A stretch of DNA of 64,000 bases. Origin: Flavobacterium turcicum. Lineage in GTDB: Bacteria; Bacteroidota; Bacteroidia; Flavobacteriales; Flavobacteriaceae. Location: positions 248,001-312,000 of the forward strand of contig NZ_JAAOBY010000001.1 of assembly GCF_011365745.1 (NCBI RefSeq), given 5' to 3'. Both the position numbers and the translations under genes were made by a program. Below, piece by piece: positions 32,426 to 43,765 of this stretch (the stretch's first letter is position 1; every line of letters starts with the position of its first letter). A model generated the notes under the pieces. That model ran no database searches, had not been told where the DNA came from, and worked only from the letters and a program-made list of their open reading frames with translations.

Positions 32426-35263
32426 ATGGTAAAACTCGGAATTTGTTTGTGCTTTGGTTTGTTATTTAATAGTGTTTGGTCGCAAAATAATGCTGCTGCT
32501 CGCGGTACAGTTGTAAATGCCAAAACTCAAATTCCTATTGCAGGTGTCGTAGTGAGTATTCAAAACACGGCACAAATGCAAATTACCAATCCTGATGGCA
32601 GCTTTCAAATTCAAGAAATTCCAGCCGGAAAATGGTACCTTTTGGTGCGCAATCAAGGTTATCAAGATGCGTTATTTCCTATTGAACTCGCCGCAAATCA
32701 AATCCTAGATTTAGGTACAATTCCACTTCAAGAAGACCAATCCTTCGAACAACAATCTAGTATTATAGCTTTATCTGAAAGTGATTTTAGTGATGATAAT
32801 TCCAGTTCCGAAAACACGGCGGGTCTGCTACAATCTACCCGAGATGCTTTTTTACAAGCGGCTGCTTTTCATTGGGGACAAGCCCGTTTTCGAACCCGAG
32901 GATTAGATAGTGAACAAGCCATAATGATGATTAATGGCCTTAGCATGAATAAAATAATTGATGGCCGACCGCAGTGGGGCGATTGGGGCGGACTCAATGA
33001 TGCGCTCCGAAATCAAGAGTTTACCATTGGCACCACACCGTCTGATTATACTTTTGGGGCACTTTTGGGTACTCAGGAAATAAATACTCGAGCATCTATT
33101 TATCGGCCAGGAACGCGACTCACTTTTTCAGGAACCAACAGCAATTACAATTGGCGTTCTATGGCTACTCACGCATCAGGCATGAGTTCATCGGGTTGGG
33201 CTTACGTTGTATCGGCTAGTAAAAGATGGGCGCAAGAGGGCTATTTTGAAGGTACTTCGTATGATGCGAATTCTTTTTTCGTGAGTATAGAAAAGAAACT
33301 CAATCAACGTCATTCTCTAAATCTGACCGCTTTTTACACACCCAACACCCGAGCAAAAAATTCACCGAATACGGCTGAGGTCACGCAACTCACCTCCGAA
33401 AATTACAATTCGTATTGGGGTTTCCAAAACGGAAAAAAGCGAAATGCGCGCTTAAAAACGGTCGAAGAACCAATAGTGATGTTGCAACATTTTTTTAAAA
33501 TTAAAGAGCAAATCCAATTGAACACCACTTTAATGTATCAAATGGGAACCATAACCAATAGCAATATCGATTTTCAAAATGCCAACAGTCCGGATCCAGC
33601 TTATTACCGCAAATTACCTAGTTTTTACAGTTCACTTTACGCTCCTGATGACGGGGAGTTATCTGGGGCTTTTACGCCAGATGAAGATAATGCCGCCAAA
33701 AATAAAGCTGCCTTTTTAGCACAACCACAGTTAGATTGGAAGGCATTGTACCTGGCCAATCAAACCGCTGTAGCCGATAGCAATGGCGCCATAACAAGCT
33801 ATGAACCTGCTCAAAGCAAGTATGTACTTTACGATGATGTTGTAGATGATCAGGTGGCAGCAGCAGCAACCAATTTGAATGCGCAACTGTCCGATAATAT
33901 TAGTCTGAACGCTGCTGCTTCCTACAAGAAACTCTTTTCACGCAATTACCAAAAGTTAACAGATTTATTAGGAGGCAAGTTCTACAATGATGTTGATGCT
34001 TTTTACAACGGCGATGAATCACAATCTGATTTAAATAATCCGAACCGTCAAGTTGGGGTAGGAGATATTTATGGCTATAATTTTAACTACACTGCTCAAA
34101 CAATTGATGCCTTTACACAGTTTAAATTCAATTACAACGATGTTGATTTTTATGTAGCGCAGACCTATTCTAATACGGTTTATCAAAGAGAGGGCTTGTA
34201 CAAAAATGGTTTGTATCCCAACAGTTCCTTTGGAAAAAGCGAAACGGTGCATTTTGAGAATTTTGGGTTTAAAGCGGGTTTGATTTACAAAATTTCTGGG
34301 AAGCAACTCCTCAGTTTTCACGCGGCACACTTGAGTAAAGCGCCAGCGTTACGAAATGTATTTTCAAACGCTAGACTCAATAATGTGGTGGTTCCCAATG
34401 TAAAAAGTGAACGCAATAGTAGTTTAGAGTTGAGTTATACCTATCGTTCTCCATTGTTTAAAGCGCGTGCTACGGCGTACCACACCTTACAACGTGACAT
34501 CACCCAAGTATCTTTTTTCTATGCCGAAGGAATTTTTGACGATGGTGCCGGATATGCGAGTACCGATGCTTTTGTGAGTCAGACTTTAACAGGTTTAAAC
34601 AAAAAAAATACAGGTGCCGAGTTGAGTTTAGAGTATCAATGGACGGCAACATTTAAGACTACTTTAGCGGGAGCTTTTGGTTTGCATACGTATGCAAGTA
34701 ATCCGAATGTAACTTTGGTTAATGATGCGCAAGCAGCAACAACCACTGAAAATGCTCAATTTGATTTCGGCAAAGCTGCATTGACCAACTATAAACAATC
34801 GGGGACACCGCAGCGAGCGTACTCCTTTGGTTGCGAGTATCGTGATCCTAAATATTGGTGGTTGGGTAGCACCATAAACTATTTGTCTCATAGTTTTCTG
34901 GATGTATCGCCAATAGCACGGACTGATATTTTTTACAGAAACCCAAGTAGCGGACTTACTTTTCCAGAGGCTACTCCTGAACGTGGCAGAGAGTTGTTGC
35001 AGCAAGAACAACTCGATCCTATTATGCTTTTGAATCTTGTAGGTGGCAAATCATGGATTGTGAAAGGTAAAAATCTGGGAGTCTTTTTTAGTGTGAATAA
35101 TGTGCTGAATCAACGTTTCAAAACAGGCGGATTTGAGCAAGCTCGTAATGCTAATTTTCGAGAGCGAAACCAAGATGTTTCAAGCGGAACACCTTCTTTT
35201 GGACCAAAGTATTTTTATGGTTATGGCCGTACTTATTTTGTCAATTTTTATATCAACTTGTAA
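32426..35263 (+). CDS. TonB-dependent receptor with N-terminal carboxypeptidase-like domain
   Basis: About 945 residues. The ATG at 32426 opens a signal peptide (MVKLGICLCFGLLFNSVWSQ). Residues ~25-100 form a carboxypeptidase-regulatory-like beta sandwich (GTVVNAKTQIPIAGVVVSIQ, PDGSFQIQEIPAGKW). A plug (RTRGLDSEQAIMMINGLSM) and a large barrel with aromatic C-terminus (YGYGRTYFVNFYINL) follow. Paired with a DUF5689 lipoprotein 10 bases downstream, an arrangement I recall from other Flavobacteria; the lipoprotein may act as a surface binding partner. Substrate unknown. Confidence 0.9.
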   Translation: MVKLGICLCFGLLFNSVWSQNNAAARGTVVNAKTQIPIAGVVVSIQNTAQMQITNPDGSFQIQEIPAGKWYLLVRNQGYQDALFPIELAANQILDLGTIPLQEDQSFEQQSSIIALSESDFSDDNSSSENTAGLLQSTRDAFLQAAAFHWGQARFRTRGLDSEQAIMMINGLSMNKIIDGRPQWGDWGGLNDALRNQEFTIGTTPSDYTFGALLGTQEINTRASIYRPGTRLTFSGTNSNYNWRSMATHASGMSSSGWAYVVSASKRWAQEGYFEGTSYDANSFFVSIEKKLNQRHSLNLTAFYTPNTRAKNSPNTAEVTQLTSENYNSYWGFQNGKKRNARLKTVEEPIVMLQHFFKIKEQIQLNTTLMYQMGTITNSNIDFQNANSPDPAYYRKLPSFYSSLYAPDDGELSGAFTPDEDNAAKNKAAFLAQPQLDWKALYLANQTAVADSNGAITSYEPAQSKYVLYDDVVDDQVAAAATNLNAQLSDNISLNAAASYKKLFSRNYQKLTDLLGGKFYNDVDAFYNGDESQSDLNNPNRQVGVGDIYGYNFNYTAQTIDAFTQFKFNYNDVDFYVAQTYSNTVYQREGLYKNGLYPNSSFGKSETVHFENFGFKAGLIYKISGKQLLSFHAAHLSKAPALRNVFSNARLNNVVVPNVKSERNSSLELSYTYRSPLFKARATAYHTLQRDITQVSFFYAEGIFDDGAGYASTDAFVSQTLTGLNKKNTGAELSLEYQWTATFKTTLAGAFGLHTYASNPNVTLVNDAQAATTTENAQFDFGKAALTNYKQSGTPQRAYSFGCEYRDPKYWWLGSTINYLSHSFLDVSPIARTDIFYRNPSSGLTFPEATPERGRELLQQEQLDPIMLLNLVGGKSWIVKGKNLGVFFSVNNVLNQRFKTGGFEQARNANFRERNQDVSSGTPSFGPKYFYGYGRTYFVNFYINL

Positions 35264-35273
35264 TACGATAGTT

Positions 35274-36629
35274 ATGAAAACAATGTTTAAAAATACGATA
35301 GTTGTGATAAGTTTTTTATTGGTTTTTGTGGGATGCGTTCCCGACGAAACGGCAACGCCTGAATTAAAATGTTCACAACCTGATATAGCTGTAACGACAT
35401 CGGTTGCTAAGGTATTAGCTCAAACAACTGCCACCGCAGCCCAATACCAATACGATGATGTGGTTGAGGCCTATGTAGTATCAAGTGATGAAGGAGGGAA
35501 TTTTTTCAAATCGATTTCTTTTCAAACTTTGGCTACAGCCAACACAGCTGCGCAAGGTTTTAGTATTCCTATTGATGTGAGCAACTTGTATATTGAGTAT
35601 CGTGTGGGTACAAAAGTGTATGTTAAACTAAAAGATTTATACACCGATTTGTATTTTGGAGGTTTACGAATTGGTGGTCTCTATGTGAATGCTTTTAATC
35701 AAGGTGGAGTGGGGCGGCTTTCGCAAAATGATTATAAAAAAATAGTAAACGCTTCGTGTACACAGCTTCAGGAGGAGGAGTTGGTACGCAAAATGAGCTT
35801 ACAAGAGGTGTTTAATGATGCCAATTTAAACACACTTATTGAAATCAAAGATGTTCAATTTGCAGAAGAAGCCATTGGGCGTAGTTTTTTTGAAGAAACC
35901 AATAATGTAGGAGGAGCAAGTAATTGGAATATAGTGGATAAAAGTGGCAATCAGTTGTATGTTCGAACGAGCAGTTTTGCCGACTTTGCTGCTCAAAAAA
36001 TACCTGAAGGAAACGGGATTGTTCGAGGGATTTTGACCAAATTTGGAGATGATTACCAACTGCTTCCACGCTCGGCTAAAGATATAGTGATGACTGGTAA
36101 CAGAGCCATTCCTTTTTTTAATCAAGATTTTAAAACTGTTGTAGATCGTTCTGTTATTAGTTTACCAGGCTGGGCCAATATTGTACAAAACGGATCATTA
36201 GCTTGGCGCGGTGGTGTTTCGTCAGGAAACGGATATGCGGAGTTTTACTTTTCAGGCACTCGAGTGTTGAACAATACTGCGTGGTTAATATCGCCAAAAT
36301 TTGATATGGATGTGTACACCAAGGAAATCCTCACTTTTAGAGCGGCACAGCATCATTTGGATGTTGATTCGCCTTTAAATGCGCTGGAGGTTTACGTGTC
36401 AACTGATTTTAATGGGTTGAATGTAACTACTGCCACTTGGACTAAATTAAACCCGAAATTGCCAACTCAAGCAACGCCTTGGAATCAATTCATTGGCAGT
36501 GGCCCAATTGATTTATCTGCTTATCAAGGCAAAATTAACATAGCATTCAAGTTTGTAGGATCAGGTCGGAACTTAGCTCTGGATGGTTCGTTTATGGTGG
36601 ATGATGTACAACTTTATGGAGAAAAATAA
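35274..36629 (+). CDS. DUF5689 domain lipoprotein
   Basis: A 451-residue lipoprotein: signal peptide with lipobox VFVGC (Cys near 19). The N-terminal half has the DUF5689 pattern (VEAYVVSSDEGGNFFKSISFQ, GTKVYVKLKDLYTDLYFGGLRIG). The C-terminal ~160 residues look like a jelly-roll cleaved-adhesin or choice-of-anchor domain (AWRGGVSSGNGYAEFYFSGT, WLISPKFDM, IAFKFVGSG, FMVDDVQLYGEK). The ATG at 35274 is chosen for the signal peptide; a longer in-frame opening overlaps the receptor gene and is implausible. Probably co-transcribed with the receptor. Confidence 0.82.
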   Translation: MKTMFKNTIVVISFLLVFVGCVPDETATPELKCSQPDIAVTTSVAKVLAQTTATAAQYQYDDVVEAYVVSSDEGGNFFKSISFQTLATANTAAQGFSIPIDVSNLYIEYRVGTKVYVKLKDLYTDLYFGGLRIGGLYVNAFNQGGVGRLSQNDYKKIVNASCTQLQEEELVRKMSLQEVFNDANLNTLIEIKDVQFAEEAIGRSFFEETNNVGGASNWNIVDKSGNQLYVRTSSFADFAAQKIPEGNGIVRGILTKFGDDYQLLPRSAKDIVMTGNRAIPFFNQDFKTVVDRSVISLPGWANIVQNGSLAWRGGVSSGNGYAEFYFSGTRVLNNTAWLISPKFDMDVYTKEILTFRAAQHHLDVDSPLNALEVYVSTDFNGLNVTTATWTKLNPKLPTQATPWNQFIGSGPIDLSAYQGKINIAFKFVGSGRNLALDGSFMVDDVQLYGEK

Positions 36630-36688
36630 TTTTAACTTACTCATTCGCTGAAATTAGTATATTTGCCAGCAAACTAAAAAATTACATT

Positions 36689-37147
36689 ATGAAATATACA
36701 GTATTAGCTTTGATTTCGTTCTTATTTGTTTCTTGTTTGTCTGACAACGACAAAGAGCCAACCGATTTTACAGCGCAAAATGAAAAACAAATTACAGATT
36801 ATATCGCTGCAAAAAACCTAACGGCTACTGCAACAGGTACTGGGTTGTATTATGTGGTTACTGAGCAAGGTACGGGAGCACAGCCTACCGCAACATCTAA
36901 TGTGACTGTAGCGTACAAAGGATATTATACCAACGGAAATGTGTTTGATCAAAGTAAACCAGAAGGAATTTCTTTTGGATTGCAGCAAGTAATTAAAGGT
37001 TGGACCGAAGGAATTCCTTTTTTTAAAGAGGGAGGAAGCGGAATTTTATTAATCCCAGCGCACCTAGGTTATGGAAGTTTTGATTATAGTTCTATCCCAG
37101 GAGGCTCTGTTTTAATTTTTGATATTAAAGTTATCAAAGTAAATTAA
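36689..37147 (+). CDS. FKBP-type peptidyl-prolyl isomerase lipoprotein
   Basis: A 152-residue lipoprotein (lipobox FVSC) with one FKBP domain over residues ~50-152: VTVAYKGYYTNGNVFDQSK, GLQQVIKGWTEGIPFFKEGG, LLIPAHLGYG and GGSVLIFDIKV are all standard FKBP landmarks. It catalyses cis-trans proline isomerisation and probably helps fold periplasmic or outer-membrane proteins. It may share a transcript with the TonB receptor/DUF5689 pair (59-base gap). Confidence 0.92.
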   Translation: MKYTVLALISFLFVSCLSDNDKEPTDFTAQNEKQITDYIAAKNLTATATGTGLYYVVTEQGTGAQPTATSNVTVAYKGYYTNGNVFDQSKPEGISFGLQQVIKGWTEGIPFFKEGGSGILLIPAHLGYGSFDYSSIPGGSVLIFDIKVIKVN

Positions 37148-37172
37148 GACTAAACGTTTTTACTCTTCATAA

Positions 37173-37205
37173 AAAAAGGCTGTCATTGATTTGACAGCCT
37201 TTTTT
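37173..37205. terminator. bidirectional terminator
   Basis: AAAAAGGCTGTCA, loop TTGATT, TGACAGCCTTTTT: a perfect 13-bp stem between convergent FKBP and GH97 genes. Confidence 0.92.
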
Positions 37206-37209
37206 ACTA

Positions 37210-39345
<2,136 letters not shown>

Positions 39346-39600
39346 TTAATGTTTCGATTTTCATTTGGCAAAAGCCATTCAACAATGATAAGTCCAATGA
39401 AAACCCCTTAATTACAAAAGTAAGCCCTTTATTTTTTATTTTTAAAATAAATTGCATTTAATGTCCGTAAGCCTGCTTTTGATTTTTTTTTTTAGATTCA
39501 TATTCGAGTTAAAACTTTCCTTTGGCTTGACCGAAGTTACATTCTGTTCAAACGTTCTTTTTTTATAATCAGATAGCTTCGTAAGTCGCTGACAAATCCG

Positions 39601-39608
39601 TAAATTTG
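39601..39608 (+). promoter_or_regulatory. -7 element of the hflX promoter
   Basis: TAAATTTG, an exact TAnnTTTG match 16 bases before the hflX ATG. A convincing -33 TTG at the right distance is not seen, so the assignment is moderate. Confidence 0.45.
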
Positions 39609-39624
39609 TAGCTTATTCAATAAC

Positions 39625-40866
39625 ATGTTAGAAACAGAAGTAATCAATTTCGAAAAAACCGCTTTAGTAGGTATCGTAACTCAAAATCAAAGTGAAGAAA
39701 AGTTAAACGAATACCTAGACGAATTAGAGTTTTTAACCTACACCGCTGGTGGAGAGGTAATCAAACGCTTTTCGCAAAAAATGGAGCGCCCTAATCCCAA
39801 AACGTTTGTTGGTACCGGAAAAATAGAAGAAATACACCTTTTTGTAAAAGAAAATGGAATTTCGACCCTAGTTTTTGATGACGAATTATCGCCGTCACAG
39901 CAAAAAAATATATCCAAGATTATCACCGAATGTAAAATTCTAGACCGTACCCACCTTATTCTAGACATTTTTGCACAACGTGCCGAAACCTCTTATGCCC
40001 GTACCCAAGTTGAACTGGCGCAATGTATTTATATGTTGCCTCGTTTATCAGGACTTTGGACGCACTTAGAGCGCCAAAAAGGAGGAATTGGAATGCGCGG
40101 ACCCGGTGAAACCGAGATTGAAACCGACCGTCGTATTGTACGTGATCGCATCTCGTTACTCAAAGACAAAATCAAAACCATTGACAAACAAATGGGCGTG
40201 CAGCGCAGCAACCGTGGTGCTATGGTTCGTGTGGCGCTAGTTGGGTATACCAATGTTGGTAAATCTACTTTGATGAATGCCGTGGGCAAAAGTGATGTTT
40301 TTGTAGAGAATAAACTCTTTGCAACACTAGACACCACCGTGCGTAAAGTAGTGATCAAAAACCTGCCTTTCCTGCTTTCGGATACCGTAGGATTCATCAG
40401 AAAATTGCCTACGCAGTTGGTTGATTCCTTCAAAAGTACACTTGATGAGGTGCGCGAGGCCGATTTATTGCTGCACGTGGTCGATATTTCGCATCCAGAT
40501 TTTGAAGACCATATCGAGTCGGTAAATCAAACCTTGCAAGACATCAAGGCACATGACAAACCGGTGATCATGGTGTTCAACAAAATTGACGCCTACAAAC
40601 CGCTAGTCATTGACGAAGATGATTTGATGACCGAAAAAACCCCAAGACACTTCACGCTAGAGGAATGGAAAGCCACTTGGATGAGTAGAGTAGGAGAGCA
40701 AAACGCTTTGTTTATATCGGCCACACACAAAGAAAATTTCGAAGAATTTAGAGAACGCGTGTACGAGTCTGTGCGCCAGATACACATAACCCGTTTCCCG
40801 TACAACAAGTTTTTGTATCCAGATTACAATGACGCCATCGAGAAAGACGAGGAAGAAAACGAATAA
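39625..40866 (+). CDS. hflX: ribosome-associated GTPase HflX
   Basis: A 413-residue GTPase that binds and splits stalled or hibernating ribosomes. The N-terminal HflX domain (residues 1-180) contains NPKTFVGTGKIEEI, DDELSPSQQKNI and GPGETEIETDRR. The G domain has G1 GYTNVGKST, G3 DTVGFI, and G4 NKID. An acidic tail ends the protein (KDEEENE). Complete and ordinary. Confidence 0.96.
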   Translation: MLETEVINFEKTALVGIVTQNQSEEKLNEYLDELEFLTYTAGGEVIKRFSQKMERPNPKTFVGTGKIEEIHLFVKENGISTLVFDDELSPSQQKNISKIITECKILDRTHLILDIFAQRAETSYARTQVELAQCIYMLPRLSGLWTHLERQKGGIGMRGPGETEIETDRRIVRDRISLLKDKIKTIDKQMGVQRSNRGAMVRVALVGYTNVGKSTLMNAVGKSDVFVENKLFATLDTTVRKVVIKNLPFLLSDTVGFIRKLPTQLVDSFKSTLDEVREADLLLHVVDISHPDFEDHIESVNQTLQDIKAHDKPVIMVFNKIDAYKPLVIDEDDLMTEKTPRHFTLEEWKATWMSRVGEQNALFISATHKENFEEFRERVYESVRQIHITRFPYNKFLYPDYNDAIEKDEEENE

Positions 40867-40878
40867 TTGCACACCTTT

Positions 40879-40902
40879 GTCAGTTCGAGCGCAGTCGAGA
40901 AC
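40879..40902. repeat. single GTCAGTTCGAG...CGAGAAC REP-like unit
   Basis: TGTCAGTTCGAGCGCAGTCG followed by AGAAC, directly after hflX. It shares both motifs with the nested palindrome at 17832-17950. Confidence 0.55.
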
Positions 40903-41016
40903 GGGCGCAGTTGAGAGCACAATCAAACTAGAATAATGTAATAAACAGAATCCCTTTTGAATTTCAAGAGGGATTTTTTTTGGGCATGCCCCAGCTTTCA
41001 CTATCGTTGCAGCTGC

Positions 41017-41090
41017 GTCAGGCTGTTCGCTATATCTTTTTATACCTTTTAGGCTACTAGCCTAAAAGGTATAAAAAGGATGCCGCTTCC
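41017..41090. repeat. REP-like palindromic element, copy B (21-bp perfect arms)
   Basis: GTCAGGCTGTTCGCTATAT leader, then a perfect 21-bp inverted repeat (arms 41036-41056 and 41058-41078 around a single C), then GGATGCCGC. The arms begin CTTTTTATACC. The stem is far too long and symmetrical to be a typical terminator, and the flanks match copy A at 31940-32085. Together with the unit at 40879 it fills most of the 413-base gap between hflX and the PepSY gene. Confidence 0.7.
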
Positions 41091-41174
41091 ATCCTTCATG
41101 CATTAGGGTAGCATTTTAAAGTGCTATTTACAATAATTAACACTTTTCAGTTGCATAGTTGGGTACGAAATGTC

Positions 41175-41204
41175 TTGTATAAGTTCCTTTTTTCAGTATA
41201 TTTG
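41175..41204 (+). promoter_or_regulatory. Bacteroidetes-type promoter of the PepSY gene
   Basis: TTG (41175-41177), 19 bases, TATATTTG (41197-41204): consensus spacing and an exact -7 match, about 75 bases before the gene. Confidence 0.65.
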
Positions 41205-41279
41205 AAAACAAACGCAGAGCTTTAAAAGCTATATGTATTTTTGAACTTTGGTACTATTTTCAATCTTTTGAACAATTAA

Positions 41280-41864
41280 ATGACCCCATCAAATAAACGA
41301 CAAAATCAAGCAAAGTTGCTTCGGACTTTCAGAGAAATTCACCGCAAAACAGGTGCCTTACTCTTTGTTTTTTTCTTTGTTATTGCATTAAGTGGTTTGT
41401 TTTTGGGTTGGAAAAAACACAGTAACGGATTACTCTTACCACAAACTATTAAAGGAACATCAACCAATTTGAAAGAGTGGTTGCCACTAGATAAGTTGCA
41501 TCAAAAGGCGTGTAATATTGCACACGATTCAATTGATCCTCAACTCTCGCTTGAATTAGATCGAATCGATATTCGTAAAGATAAAGGAATGGTAAAATTT
41601 GTGTTTACCGATAGTTTCTGGGAAGTACAATTGGATGGCGCTACCGGTAATTTGCTACAAGTAGCACGCCGTCGTTCTGATTTTATAGAAACCATTCACG
41701 ACGGGTCGTTTTTAGATCAAATATTTGGCACTTCTGGCGGAGAATTGAAGGTGGTGTATAGCTCGGTTATGGGTTCGGCATTGCTCATTTTTACTGTTAC
41801 CGGATTTTGGCTTTGGTACGGACCAAAGCGCATGCGCAAGCAATCAAAAAATTCGAAGGAATAG
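41280..41864 (+). CDS. PepSY-associated membrane protein
   Basis: A 194-residue inner-membrane protein. Helix 1 (TGALLFVFFFVIALSGLFLGW) follows the HRKTG motif of PepSY_TM proteins. A periplasmic PepSY-like segment (LELDRIDIRKDKGMVKFVFTD, WEVQLDGATGNLLQVARR) precedes helix 2 (VVYSSVMGSALLIFTVTGFWLWY) and a basic tail. Such proteins often accompany siderophore receptors or iron reductases, but no such partner is adjacent here. Confidence 0.85.
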   Translation: MTPSNKRQNQAKLLRTFREIHRKTGALLFVFFFVIALSGLFLGWKKHSNGLLLPQTIKGTSTNLKEWLPLDKLHQKACNIAHDSIDPQLSLELDRIDIRKDKGMVKFVFTDSFWEVQLDGATGNLLQVARRRSDFIETIHDGSFLDQIFGTSGGELKVVYSSVMGSALLIFTVTGFWLWYGPKRMRKQSKNSKE

Positions 41865-42022
41865 CGGGTGACAGTTTCGAAAAGAGATTGTTAGTCACAT
41901 AAAAATGGATAGGAGTATTGTAATTTATTCGTTCATAAATAGTTATCCATTTGGAGGGTATAAATATAGGGATTCATTATTTTTTAAATTTGAACCAAAA
42001 CACAGTTAGACATTACAAATTC

Positions 42023-42625
42023 ATGAAAAAAATTATTTTAGCAGCTTTACTTTTAATCAGTCTCAACTCATTTTCACAAAAAAATGCAGACTACGTTTCC
42101 TTTGTACAACAAATTAAAAAAGACGCCAAAATTGATACCAAAGACCAAACGGTACTTAATATATTAACTGATTTTTACGAACAAATTTTACAGTCGGAAT
42201 CAGGTGAATTACAAGCTAGTATGTCAGATCGAATTCAGAAATTATATGCAGATAAAGATGCTAAAAACCTCCATATTTTGAATTTGTTTTTAGCGTATCA
42301 AGAACATATCAGCCAAACGGCAGTTAATGGAAAAGTACCTGATGCTACTTTTCAGAATAATTTGTTAGACGATTTGCAGACCGAATTGCAAAGCACCTTT
42401 GGCGTTGTGCCCGTTATTATTAAAATTTATAAAGTAGAAGCTTTACAATCGGCTGGTAAGTTCAGTGAATCAAGTGCGTTGTTAGCAAAAAGTTTGCAGG
42501 AGTTTCCTAAGTCTGTTCCATTAAAAGTATATTCATACTTAGATACGAGAAACGAAAGTTTAAAAAAAGAATTATTATCGGAACATGCTTCGCATTGGAT
42601 GGTGCAACAGTTTCAAATAAAATAA
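42023..42625 (+). CDS. exported protein of unknown function (200 aa)
   Basis: I recognise no family. The ATG at 42023 starts a clean signal peptide (MKKIILAALLLISLNSFSQ). The rest is mostly helical, with Gln/Lys-rich amphipathic stretches (YVSFVQQIKKDAKIDTKD, LLDDLQTELQSTFGV, SAGKFSESSALLAKSLQEFP), the last resembling a single TPR-like helix pair. It lies 60 bases upstream of the DUF5694-like gene and may be co-transcribed. Confidence 0.75.
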   Translation: MKKIILAALLLISLNSFSQKNADYVSFVQQIKKDAKIDTKDQTVLNILTDFYEQILQSESGELQASMSDRIQKLYADKDAKNLHILNLFLAYQEHISQTAVNGKVPDATFQNNLLDDLQTELQSTFGVVPVIIKIYKVEALQSAGKFSESSALLAKSLQEFPKSVPLKVYSYLDTRNESLKKELLSEHASHWMVQQFQIK

Positions 42626-42685
42626 AATTAGAAGTCGGTTGCCAAAATAAATAAACGTTTTAACTCAACTCTAAAACAGATTGCT

Positions 42686-43552
42686 ATGAAAAAGTACCTA
42701 TTGATACTCGCCTTGCTTATAAGTTGTGTTTCTTTCGGGCAAGACAATCCCAAAAGAATAAAAGTTATTTTATTAGGGACTTTTCATTTTAATCAAAGTT
42801 TAGAAAGCAGTAGCAAGTTGCATTCAGACTTATTTTCGCAAAAGAGACAAGAGGAGGTTGCTAGTTTAGTAGCAAAACTTGCTAAATACAAGCCTACGAA
42901 GATATTCCTTGAATTTACTCCGAAAAATCAACCTTTTTATGACAGTATTTACAACGATTATTTGCAAGGAAAAGAACCGGAAAAACGAAGTGTAAAAGCT
43001 AATGAAATTTTCCAACTTGGAATGAAAACGGCTAAAATGCTCAATCATAAAAAGGTAATTGGTATGAATTACCAACCTGAAGAATTAGCGGATAGCACCT
43101 ATAAACCTAAGAACAAGGTGGATGAGGCAGTTAGAAAATTATACTTGGAGTTAGGTAAATTTAATGATGAAACCAGAACGAATGCTCAATTTTATGATTT
43201 GAAATACCCATACAAATTTCCTAAGCTAGATTCGCTCCTGCAAAAGGTGCCATTGAATAAGTTTTTGCAACACATTAATTCTGAGAAAAAATTACAGCAA
43301 GCAGAGTATAACGAATGGAACTATTTTTTAAGTATGGGAACCGGTAGTGATATGAGCTCTTTAGAATATGTAAGTTCGTTTTGGTACGGAGCAAACCTTA
43401 GAAATTTCAATAATGTCATGCGGCAAGTAGATTACAAGCAAGATGAATGTTACTTGATTATTTATGGGTCCAATCACATTCCTTTTCTGCAATACTTGTT
43501 TAATGGTAATCCGTTTTTTGAGGTTTTAAATATTCAAAAAGTGCTCAACTAA
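42686..43552 (+). CDS. DUF5694 / TraB-like exported protein
   Basis: A 288-residue exported protein (signal peptide MKKYLLILALLISCVSFGQ; the Cys is not in a good lipobox). The strand IKVILLGTFHFNQS carries a GTFHF motif, and the C-terminal YLIIYGSNHIPFLQYLF carries a matching GxxH motif, the pair that defines TraB/GumN/EreA-like folds. Between them are KPTKIFLEFTPKNQPFY and long helices. Family members may be metal-dependent hydrolases; activity here is untested. Confidence 0.75.
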   Translation: MKKYLLILALLISCVSFGQDNPKRIKVILLGTFHFNQSLESSSKLHSDLFSQKRQEEVASLVAKLAKYKPTKIFLEFTPKNQPFYDSIYNDYLQGKEPEKRSVKANEIFQLGMKTAKMLNHKKVIGMNYQPEELADSTYKPKNKVDEAVRKLYLELGKFNDETRTNAQFYDLKYPYKFPKLDSLLQKVPLNKFLQHINSEKKLQQAEYNEWNYFLSMGTGSDMSSLEYVSSFWYGANLRNFNNVMRQVDYKQDECYLIIYGSNHIPFLQYLFNGNPFFEVLNIQKVLN

Positions 43553-43566
43553 ACAACAAGTAGTAA

Positions 43567-43758
43567 AGCTTTAAACTTGATGCATCTAGCTTTTCCTCTT
43601 CACAAAATTTATTTTCAGTAGGATCATTTGTCGAAAAGGTTTTATTAAAGTTTGAATATGCGAGTTTAGAGGAAGTTGAAAAGGCAAAGATTGATAAAGA
43701 TATAATTCATAAAAAATACATTCTAAAAGGATTTCAGAATGCATTTTTTATGAAATAA
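43567..43758 (+). pseudogene. possible gene remnant without start codon
   Basis: An open stretch of 63 codons (SFKLDASSFSSSQNLFSVGS ... FVEKVLLKFEYASLEEVEK) with protein-like composition but no start codon after the preceding stop. Its last third overlaps the terminator hairpin at 43708-43752. It may be the tail of a decayed gene, or chance. Confidence 0.25.
43708..43752. terminator. long bidirectional terminator hairpin
   Basis: CATAAAAAATACATTCT (43708-43724) pairs with AGAATGCATTTTTTATG (43736-43752), one mismatch. It separates the plus-strand genes from the convergent DUF3078 gene. Confidence 0.75.
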
Positions 43759-43765
43759 TTTAAAA

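Noticed and set aside
41036-41078. The 21-bp palindrome as a terminator of hflX
   Set aside because: It lies 170 bases past the stop, its stem is AT-rich and much longer than terminators here, and shared flanks with 31940-32085 favour a repeat element.
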